From an uncultured Lachnospiraceae bacterium (lineage in GTDB: Bacteria > Bacillota_A > Clostridia > Lachnospirales > Lachnospiraceae): a DNA stretch of 5,026 bases. The notes below the pieces were generated by a model. It saw only the letters and a program-made list of their open reading frames with translations. It did no database searches and was not told the DNA's origin. The stretch spans positions 1-5,026 of the forward strand of contig CADBNG010000302.1 of NCBI GenBank assembly GCA_902795985.1, given 5' to 3'. This document shows, piece by piece, positions 1 to 5,026 of the stretch. The position numbers and the translations under genes are program-made. Numbering within the stretch: position 1 is the first letter of the stretch; every line of letters begins with the position of its first letter.

Positions 1-69
1 ATGGCGGAACAGGCTTTTCTGGCGGTGGATTCCTTTCAGCTGAAAACAGTCCGGAAGGAGGCGGGATAA
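1..69 (+). CDS. C-terminal end of an unidentified upstream protein (partial)
   Basis: Frame 1 is open from the window edge to a TAA at 67-69 and gives 22 residues ending in LKTVRKEAG. An ATG sits at the very first base, but the window is cut there, so this is most likely the tail of a longer gene rather than a mini-gene. The end is too short and featureless to assign a family; it is mixed polar and hydrophobic with a basic finish and has no transmembrane segment. Its stop codon directly abuts the next ATG, and the next gene's ribosome binding site lies within its last codons. The two genes are therefore almost certainly co-transcribed and probably translationally coupled. The reading of these codons as coding rests mainly on that arrangement. 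Confidence 0.6.
   Translation: MAEQAFLAVDSFQLKTVRKEAG
55..61 (+). promoter_or_regulatory. Ribosome binding site of the Glu-rich membrane protein gene
   Basis: AAGGAGG lies 8 bases before the ATG at 70, a near-perfect Shine-Dalgarno sequence at ideal spacing. It fixes the start codon of the 756-residue gene. It also sits inside the last codons of the upstream gene, which suits translational coupling. Confidence 0.85.
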
Positions 70-2340
70 ATGCCGGAGCTGTTCGGTGAAATATTACGGT
101 ATGAAAGAATTGAAACAGGGGCGGCAGGCGCGGCGGTCCTTTCAGCGGTTCTTCTGCTTGGGCTGCTTATCGCCCGGAATGTATCATCGGGTAAATATCG
201 GAAGAAAGTGTTCAGTCTGGTTCCGGCTCTGCTGGTCCTGGCACTCGCGGTTCCGGGTTATCCTGTTGCGGCATATAATTCTCCGGAGTCAGAATCGGGA
301 GAAGACGGTACGGAGGTTCCTGCTGTCGAAGCAGCCTGTCAGGAAGAAGCGCTTTTTTACGGATCGGTGAAGGTGTGGGTTCCGGATACGTCTGATTTGC
401 TGAGAATTGAAAGAACAATGCGGAAACGTTCGGCGGAGGATCCTCTGGCAGCGGACAGGGTGGAAACAACTGCAGGTGAAATTGATTTTCGGGAACCGGA
501 TACAGAGGAATCCGGCTTGTTCATGATGGGAGTGCGGATCGTTCCTTATGAGCATGGATGGGTATTGTTGTTTGAAAATACGGAGAACGCGGAACTCCAT
601 TATATCCTGTCGATATATAGTCCTGAAGGAAGTCTTAATAGTGCAGTCTGGATAACAGAACCGGAGAATCGGGCAGGCGGCAAAACAACGGAATCTGACG
701 AGGTTTCAGAAGAGCAGGGAATCACCGGGCCGGAAGAAGGGGCTGAAACAAGCCCAAAAGACGGGCAGGAAGACGAAAGTGAGGCGGAACAGGCAGTAAC
801 GGAAGAGGCCGGATACGAAGAAACGCCTGGAGAAGAAGAAACCGGGTTACCCATGAGCCAGGAGGGATATCCCGATGAGGAGAAACAGGAAGACAGCCGG
901 TTTGCAGACTATTGTACATTAAGGACACTTCGTTTCTGTATATATCCGGAAGAAGAACAATCGTACGAACAGCCGGCTGAAAAAGAAGAAGCAGATCAGG
1001 AAGAAGAGGTAGAGAAAGCCGAAGAACAGCAGACAGAGGATTTAACGGAGCCCTTCGCTCCGGAGACGGAAGAAGAACAGGAGGAGATCATACCGGAAAG
1101 TGAAACAGAAAAAACATTAAAAACCGGGGAAGCTGATTCGGAACCTGTGAAGCAATCAGAGAATGATACGGAAACAGACGCAGCAGTTACGGAGACAGAG
1201 ACGGATAAAACGGAAGAGAATCATGGAAGCCCGCAAGAATACAGGGAAAATTCCGCAGAAGGGGAAGAATCCGGAGACGAAACGGAAGGGGCGGAGAAAA
1301 CGGATATTCAGGAACAGCCCCATGAAGATCAAAGGCCTGAAGAGCCGCCTGCGGAAGAAATACCCGAGTCAATATTATCTCCGGAAGCAGAAGTATTAGT
1401 GGAGAAACCAGGCGAGGGGATCGCTGCCGCTGAATGGCCTGAATGGACAGAAATGGAATCCGGTTTCCCGGTTTCGGAGGCAGATAATGATCAGATGGAT
1501 CCGGATCAGACGGAGATTCTACCGGACACGGGAGCAACTGCCGGGCCGGAAAAAGAGCGAAATGTCATAGAGACAGATAAAGATTCGGAATCCGCCGGAA
1601 TTCAAAAAGCGCCGGAAAAAGCAGAAGCACTCCGGGCAATAAAAAAGACTCATCAAATGGAATCCGCGGCTGTGGAACCGTCCCGGCTGACTTTTATCCG
1701 GAACGGGGAGATGATACCGCTTCAGTACGGAAAAGACTATCATGCCGTCCGGTCGTTAATCAACGGTCAATGGGTGGAAGAGATTGAAATAGATGAATCA
1801 CAAATGGAGGCAGACGGAAAGTATATTGTAAAGGCATATCCGCGAACCGACGAAACGATCCGGATTAATCAGGTGGAAGGTGATCTCCTGGAAGTAATAA
1901 GGGATACTGAATCTCCGAGAATTATGATAACCGGGCTTGACCCGGAAATATGCGCTGCGGAAAACCAGCCGTTTACAATAGCGCTGCGTGATAATGTGGA
2001 TCTTACCAGTTTTACGGTTTACGCTGACGGCAGGGCGATACAGCAATACTGGTATTCAGAGGACGGCTGGATTGGAACGGATAGCGGTTCCGGAATCCTG
2101 GTTTCCGAAGGGGGAAACGTAAGACCTGAACTGCTCCGGGACGGGAAGAGTCATACCTACCGTTTTGAAGCTGTGGACAGCAGCGGAAACCGGACAATTT
2201 CAGAGGAGTATACCTTTCTTGCAGAAAAAACGGTAAGAAGACATAAACACCGGGTGTTCCAGTTCTTCGGATGCATTGCAGCAGGAAGCGCTTTAATAAT
2301 ATTCACAATTCTGAAACGTAAAAAAACCCGGAACCGGTAA
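70..2340 (+). CDS. Glu-rich membrane-anchored surface protein with C-terminal Ig-like domains
   Basis: A 756-residue protein of unknown function, probably displayed outside the cell membrane. A hydrophobic segment at about 17-35 is followed by a basic loop (R36 to K46) and a second one at 47-68. That second segment ends in VAA before Y69, so signal peptidase cleavage there is possible. Residues 92-196 look beta-rich. From about 197 to 530 the chain is low-complexity and acidic, with about a third Glu or Asp in the part I counted, broken by a short Cys-containing stretch (C282, C290). Residues 538-611 and 612-717 resemble two tandem Ig-like modules; the second opens with DTESP and ends with a DSSGN turn, as in large clostridial surface proteins. 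A third hydrophobic segment (729-748) and the basic tail KRKKTRNR anchor the C-terminus. There is no sorting signal at the C-terminus. The ATG follows directly on the upstream stop with a strong ribosome binding site. The Ig-like call is from pattern memory; the role (adhesion, wall-spanning stalk, envelope assembly) is not shown. Confidence 0.8.
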   Translation: MPELFGEILRYERIETGAAGAAVLSAVLLLGLLIARNVSSGKYRKKVFSLVPALLVLALAVPGYPVAAYNSPESESGEDGTEVPAVEAACQEEALFYGSVKVWVPDTSDLLRIERTMRKRSAEDPLAADRVETTAGEIDFREPDTEESGLFMMGVRIVPYEHGWVLLFENTENAELHYILSIYSPEGSLNSAVWITEPENRAGGKTTESDEVSEEQGITGPEEGAETSPKDGQEDESEAEQAVTEEAGYEETPGEEETGLPMSQEGYPDEEKQEDSRFADYCTLRTLRFCIYPEEEQSYEQPAEKEEADQEEEVEKAEEQQTEDLTEPFAPETEEEQEEIIPESETEKTLKTGEADSEPVKQSENDTETDAAVTETETDKTEENHGSPQEYRENSAEGEESGDETEGAEKTDIQEQPHEDQRPEEPPAEEIPESILSPEAEVLVEKPGEGIAAAEWPEWTEMESGFPVSEADNDQMDPDQTEILPDTGATAGPEKERNVIETDKDSESAGIQKAPEKAEALRAIKKTHQMESAAVEPSRLTFIRNGEMIPLQYGKDYHAVRSLINGQWVEEIEIDESQMEADGKYIVKAYPRTDETIRINQVEGDLLEVIRDTESPRIMITGLDPEICAAENQPFTIALRDNVDLTSFTVYADGRAIQQYWYSEDGWIGTDSGSGILVSEGGNVRPELLRDGKSHTYRFEAVDSSGNRTISEEYTFLAEKTVRRHKHRVFQFFGCIAAGSALIIFTILKRKKTRNR

Positions 2341-2351
2341 ACGGTTCCGGG
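2320..2351 (-). terminator. Intrinsic terminator of the radical SAM gene, overlapping the convergent gene
   Basis: A perfect 10-bp stem (arms 2342-2351 and 2327-2336, CCCGGAACCG with its complement) closes a 5-base loop. On the minus strand it is followed at once by seven T (complement of A 2320-2326). It begins 26 bases after the radical SAM stop codon. The plus-strand side has no T-run after the stem, so it should act in one direction only. The distal arm and T-tract lie inside the last codons and stop of the plus-strand membrane protein gene. Confidence 0.9.
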
Positions 2352-2377
2352 CAGTAAATCCTGTAAACGGGAAAGGA

Positions 2378-3763
2378 TCAGGCATTAACAACCTTGTCGA
2401 CTTCTTTTGCCTCATAATCCGGATGCTTGTCGCCCCAGATCTGTTCGGCAACCGGTCTCCATTCTTCTGCGTAGGTTTCGCACTTGTCGCAAAGGTGATC
2501 CACGGTCTCCGGATCCTGATAGTCCGTATTGGAAGCGCCGGTTTCCTTAACCAGCTTGCGCAGCCGCTGCGGGTTCTCCAGCATGGGGCAGGGACGCAGA
2601 TGGTTCTCGTTGAAGGGCTGATTGTCATGGTATGCCTGGAAGAGCGGGCTGCGAAGAGCGTCGAGCAGGCTGACATCATGGATGTTGACGTTGGAGTAAT
2701 GGATGAATACGCAGGGTTCCACGTCGCCCTTGGCGTTAATATGCAGATATTTGCGTCCGCCGGCGATACATCCGCCGACCGCTCCGCCGTCGTTCTGGAA
2801 GTCCAGGGTGAAGATGGGCTTGGTGCCGCGGAATTCATGGATCTTTTTGATCATCTCAACACGCTGTTCGGGCTTCAGCATCAGCTCGGGAGAAGCTGCC
2901 TGTCCGACCGGCATATAATGGAAGTACCACATGAACAGGGCGCCCATGTCGCAGACTTTATCGACAAAGGCATCACTGGTGACGTCCAGATAGTTCCGGC
3001 TGGTGTAGCAGACAGAAAGGCCGAAAGGAAGACCGTTCTGCTTCAGCAGCGTCATGGCGCGCATAACTTTCTGATAGACGCCTTCGCCGCGGCGGCTGTC
3101 ATTGGCTTCCTCAAATCCTTCCAGGCTGATCGCGGGAACAAAGTTCTTGACGCGGAGCAGTTCCTGGCAGAAAGCTTCGTCGATCAGGGTGCCGTTTGTA
3201 AAGGAAAGGAACTGGCATTCCGGATGCAGTTCGCAGATCTTTATCAGATCGGCCTTGCGGACGAGCGGTTCGCCGCCGGTGTAGATATACATATAACAGC
3301 CGATTTCTTTACCCTGGCGAATGATGGAATCAATCGTTTCGAAGGAAAGATTCAGTTTATGACCGTATTCCGCCGCCCAGCATCCGGTGCAGCGAAGGTT
3401 GCAGGCGGAAGTTGGATCCAGAAGGATAGCCCACGGAGCGTTGCAGTTGTACTTCTCGCGGGTTTCTTCCTGCTTGATGGAGCCTTTCAGGCTGGCATTG
3501 TTCATGAAATTCGTAAAGAAAGTCTTCCGGACACCGGGATCCAGAGCGTAAATCTTCTGAGTCAGCTGATACCAGTTGCCGCGTTCTTCGATACCCTGGC
3601 GGATGTACTTGCGCTGGGAAGCATACCAGTCGCTCGGAACAACCGCGTCGATCGCGTCAAGGATCTTGACAGCGTTATGCTCCGGATCCTTTTCGAGATA
3701 ATTGAGTCCCTTATCGATCGCTGCGGAAAGAGCAGCCATCTTGATTTTCTTTCCAATTCCCAT
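2378..3763 (-). CDS. Radical SAM protein with SPASM/twitch-like C-terminal cysteine region
   Basis: A 461-residue cytosolic iron-sulfur enzyme that should cleave S-adenosylmethionine to a 5'-deoxyadenosyl radical. Residues 1-105 form a helical, charged N-terminal extension. The radical SAM core follows, with the cluster motif CNLRCTGC (C121, C125, C128) after a DPTSA strand, and the SAM-binding GGEP at 163-166. Further core landmarks are FTNGT (188-192) and SLEG (213-216). The C-terminal part carries C332, C351, C392, C425 and C428 (the last two as CDKC), a spacing that suggests one or more auxiliary clusters of the SPASM or twitch kind. I recognise close relatives, usually annotated only as 'radical SAM protein', in many anaerobic clostridia; the substrate is unknown to me. 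SPASM enzymes often modify peptides, but no precursor peptide gene is visible nearby. The gene is monocistronic within the window, starts behind AGAGGAGA, and ends at a strong terminator. All expected catalytic cysteines are present, so it looks intact. Confidence 0.93.
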   Translation of the reverse strand: MGIGKKIKMAALSAAIDKGLNYLEKDPEHNAVKILDAIDAVVPSDWYASQRKYIRQGIEERGNWYQLTQKIYALDPGVRKTFFTNFMNNASLKGSIKQEETREKYNCNAPWAILLDPTSACNLRCTGCWAAEYGHKLNLSFETIDSIIRQGKEIGCYMYIYTGGEPLVRKADLIKICELHPECQFLSFTNGTLIDEAFCQELLRVKNFVPAISLEGFEEANDSRRGEGVYQKVMRAMTLLKQNGLPFGLSVCYTSRNYLDVTSDAFVDKVCDMGALFMWYFHYMPVGQAASPELMLKPEQRVEMIKKIHEFRGTKPIFTLDFQNDGGAVGGCIAGGRKYLHINAKGDVEPCVFIHYSNVNIHDVSLLDALRSPLFQAYHDNQPFNENHLRPCPMLENPQRLRKLVKETGASNTDYQDPETVDHLCDKCETYAEEWRPVAEQIWGDKHPDYEAKEVDKVVNA

Positions 3764-3770
3764 TATTTTT

Positions 3771-3779
3771 TCTCCTCTT
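3771..3779 (-). promoter_or_regulatory. Ribosome binding site of the radical SAM gene
   Basis: The minus strand reads AAGAGGAGA here, 7 bases before the ATG at 3763-3761. It supports that start, which yields the full helical N-terminal extension of the family. Confidence 0.8.
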
Positions 3780-3847
3780 GATGGAATTTATTTCATTCTG
3801 TCAACGATTATGAAGTCTCCTATTTATAAAGTACAGGGTTCAAAGAT

Positions 3848-3876
3848 TTTTAAGCGTGACATTTTTTGACGGTCAA
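3848..3876 (-). promoter_or_regulatory. Weak candidate promoter for the radical SAM gene
   Basis: On the minus strand TTGACC (3876-3871) is followed after 17 bases by TTAAAA (3853-3848). The -35 is good but the -10 is poor. A transcript from here would have a leader of about 80 bases. No better pair was found between 3764 and 3978, though a second TTGACA (3806-3801) exists without a matching -10. The true promoter may be different. Confidence 0.2.
3866..3876. repeat. Short perfect dyad TTGAC-G-GTCAA in the divergent intergenic region
   Basis: TTGAC and GTCAA are exact inverted copies around a single G. The dyad overlaps the only plausible -35 on the minus strand, so a regulator binding here could affect the radical SAM gene. 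The half-site with its flank, GTCAACG, recurs directly at 3800-3806. This is a short motif and could arise by chance. Confidence 0.3.
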
Positions 3877-3915
3877 CGGGAAGTGTCTAAATACAACATT
3901 TATTACTTACAGGCC

Positions 3916-3944
3916 TTGAAAGATCATGATCTTGTTGTTAGAAT
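3916..3944 (+). promoter_or_regulatory. Sigma-A-type promoter of cysE
   Basis: TTGAAA (3916-3921), a 17-base spacer and TAGAAT (3939-3944) match the housekeeping consensus in ten of twelve positions. Transcription should start near 3951, leaving a leader of under 30 bases. That is too short for a T-box or riboswitch, which are common means of control for clostridial cysteine genes. Confidence 0.7.
3920..3933. promoter_or_regulatory. Candidate operator: 14-bp palindrome in the cysE promoter spacer
   Basis: AAGATCATGATCTT is a perfect palindrome that overlaps the last two bases of the -35 and fills most of the spacer. A dimeric repressor bound there would block RNA polymerase directly. I do not recognise the motif as the site of a named regulator, so the function is inferred from position and symmetry. 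Confidence 0.45.
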
Positions 3945-3966
3945 ACGGAAATAACATATAAAAAAC

Positions 3967-3973
3967 GGGGAGG
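3967..3973 (+). promoter_or_regulatory. Ribosome binding site of cysE
   Basis: GGGGAGG lies 5 bases before the ATG at 3979. It supports that start, giving an N-terminal helical domain longer than in E. coli CysE. Confidence 0.8.
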
Positions 3974-3978
3974 TTTCC

Positions 3979-4818
3979 ATGGGAACAGATCACCAGAAGC
4001 GAGATGTACTGCAGCGTCTTCAAAACACGCCTACTGTGCTGTCCGGAATACACTTCAATGGGATTTATGATGAAGTTTTAAAAATGATCAAAGCCTTCTG
4101 GGCGTGTATGTTTCCCCTTCAGTACGGGGAACCGGTTGCGGAACCGGATATGGAAGAAAAGCGCGGCAAAGAGCTGCAAAAAGGTCTCGAGGCCCTTATA
4201 GCGGCACTGAAGTACGTCGAACCCGATGAGAAACGAATTCGGGCTTGCGCAGATAAAATGCTGGAATCCATACCGGATATTTTCACAAAGCTCCAGAGCG
4301 ATATCATGGCGGGTTACGAAGGCGATCCGGCGGCAAAAACTCCGGATGAAGTCGTATTGTGTTATCCGGCGTTTAAGGCTGTCAGCATTTACCGGATGGC
4401 CCATGTCCTGTATCTGGCCGGCGTCCCGGTCATTCCCAGGCTGATGTCGGAATATGCCCATGCAAAAACGGGAATCGATATTCATCCGGGAGCTGAAATC
4501 GGAGCGCATTTCTTTATTGACCACGGTACCGGCGTTGTCATCGGCGAAACAACAGTGATCGGCAATAATGTCAAGCTGTACCAGCACGTAACACTTGGCG
4601 CCAAGAGCTTTGACGTCAACGCGGACGGATCTCTGGTGAAAGGCATTAAGAGACATCCCAATATCGGAGATAATGTGGTTATTTATGCCGGCGCAACGAT
4701 CCTCGGAGGGGACACAACCATTGGCAGCGGAAGCGTAATCGGCGGAAGCGTCTGGCTGATCCATTCCGTTCCGGAAGGGTCCCGTGTCTATAACGAAGCA
4801 AGCGTGCATACGGTTTGA
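3979..4818 (+). CDS. cysE: Serine O-acetyltransferase
   Basis: A 279-residue cytosolic enzyme that transfers acetyl from acetyl-CoA to L-serine, giving O-acetylserine, the precursor to which a CysK-type enzyme adds sulfide to form cysteine. Residues 1 to about 160 are the helical N-terminal domain. Residues from about 165 to 265 form a left-handed beta helix of hexapeptide repeats. D167 in IDIHP, H182 in DHGTG and H226 in RHP match E. coli D143, H158 and H193; the D-to-H spacing is identical. The loop before RHP (207-224) is 9 residues longer than in E. coli. The protein stops at V279, just after the last repeats (SVPEGSRVYN). It therefore lacks the long C-terminal tail ending in Ile by which E. 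coli CysE docks into CysK. Such forms are known to me from Bacteroides-like and clostridial anaerobes. It has its own promoter and divergent neighbour; no cysK is in the window. No clear intrinsic terminator follows it. Confidence 0.95.
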   Translation: MGTDHQKRDVLQRLQNTPTVLSGIHFNGIYDEVLKMIKAFWACMFPLQYGEPVAEPDMEEKRGKELQKGLEALIAALKYVEPDEKRIRACADKMLESIPDIFTKLQSDIMAGYEGDPAAKTPDEVVLCYPAFKAVSIYRMAHVLYLAGVPVIPRLMSEYAHAKTGIDIHPGAEIGAHFFIDHGTGVVIGETTVIGNNVKLYQHVTLGAKSFDVNADGSLVKGIKRHPNIGDNVVIYAGATILGGDTTIGSGSVIGGSVWLIHSVPEGSRVYNEASVHTV

Positions 4819-4877
4819 CGGTTCTGCTGCCGAATGACGCTATATGGGTATTGAGACCGGAAAGAGGGAATCATGGA

Positions 4878-4906
4878 TTGACCTTTTCGCGGGAAACCCT
4901 TATAAT
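4878..4906 (+). promoter_or_regulatory. Strong promoter of tRNA-Ser
   Basis: TTGACC (4878-4883), a 17-base spacer and a perfect TATAAT (4901-4906) give eleven of twelve consensus matches. Transcription should begin near 4913, leaving a leader of about 27 bases before the mature tRNA end. This separates tRNA expression from cysE. Confidence 0.8.
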
Positions 4907-4939
4907 CAGGTCGTTCGGTGTTTTACGGACGGATGATCC

Positions 4940-5026
4940 GGAGAGTTAGCGAAGAGGCCGTAACGCGCCGCACTCGAAATGCGGTTGTCCCGCAAGGGGC
5001 ACGTGGGTTCGAATCCCACACTCTCC
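4940..5026 (+). tRNA. tRNA-Ser, anticodon CGA
   Basis: A complete class II cloverleaf can be folded by hand. The acceptor is GGAGAGT (4940-4946) with ACTCTCC (5020-5026). The D stem is GCG with CGC (4949-4951, 4964-4966), with GG in the loop. The anticodon stem is CCGCA with TGCGG (4968-4972, 4980-4984) around CTCGAAA, placing anticodon CGA at 4975-4977, which reads UCG. The long variable arm is GTCCC with GGGGC closing a GCAA loop (4987-5000), including one G-U pair. The T arm is GTGGG-TTCGAAT-CCCAC (5003-5019). The long variable arm and the anticodon together establish serine. The window stops at the last acceptor base, so whether CCA is encoded cannot be seen. Confidence 0.97.

Noticed and set aside
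1163..1399. A 78-codon Arg/Lys-rich plus-strand frame inside the acidic protein gene
   Set aside because: It is the shifted reading of GAA/GAG-rich sequence, which gives AGA and AAG codons. There is no ribosome binding site or independent evidence.
1519..1533. LPDTG at residues 484-488 of the acidic protein, matching the sortase motif
   Set aside because: It lies mid-chain in the acidic linker with no hydrophobic segment or basic tail after it. The real C-terminal anchor lacks the motif, so this looks like a chance match.
2423..3781. A 452-codon open frame on the plus strand opposite the radical SAM gene
   Set aside because: It mirrors almost exactly the extent of a gene with intact catalytic motifs. 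Its translation shows no recognisable domain, and no matching promoter or ribosome binding site was seen. It is open because the opposing frame avoids codons whose complements are stops.
4078..4809. A 243-codon minus-strand open frame within cysE
   Set aside because: It overlaps a clear serine acetyltransferase with conserved catalytic residues, and its translation has no recognisable features.
4819..4877. Possible intrinsic terminator after cysE
   Set aside because: No stable stem followed by a T-run could be found; the few complementary GC stretches are short and lack a T-tract.
4930..4940. Dyad CGGAT-G-ATCCG just before the tRNA
   Set aside because: A hairpin would have at most a 4-bp stem on a 3-base loop and would use the first base of the mature tRNA. 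It is too small to call a processing or control element.

Overview
The window looks like a piece of an anaerobic, Gram-positive-type genome of the class Clostridia (Bacillota). The evidence is the radical SAM protein, whose sequence style I know from gut and rumen clostridia, strong AGGAGG-type ribosome binding sites, consensus sigma-A-like promoters, and a long acidic membrane-anchored protein with Ig-like repeats. Base composition is moderate, near half G+C by eye. I cannot place it to family or genus.

Layout. Bases 1-69 are the last codons of an unidentified plus-strand gene. Its TAA directly abuts the ATG of a 756-residue, Glu-rich membrane protein (70-2340, plus) with two N-terminal hydrophobic segments, an acidic linker, two Ig-like beta domains and a C-terminal membrane anchor. 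It converges on a 461-residue radical SAM protein with a C-terminal cysteine-rich (SPASM/twitch-like) region (2378-3763, minus). The radical SAM gene's intrinsic terminator lies partly inside the last codons of the membrane protein gene. A 215-bp divergent intergenic region follows (3764-3978), with a near-consensus plus-strand promoter whose spacer holds a perfect 14-bp palindrome. That promoter drives a serine O-acetyltransferase (cysE, 3979-4818). The window ends with a complete class II tRNA-Ser(CGA) (4940-5026) behind its own near-consensus promoter.

How the genes relate. Serine acetyltransferase commits L-serine to cysteine synthesis, and the next gene is a serine tRNA, but each has its own promoter and the adjacency may be chance. 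The radical SAM enzyme has no visible precursor peptide or partner here, so its substrate is unknown. The membrane protein belongs with whatever lies upstream of base 1.

I see no mobile element, CRISPR array, toxin-antitoxin pair or clear defence system. The least understood items are the acidic surface protein with its coupled upstream gene, and the orphan radical SAM enzyme.
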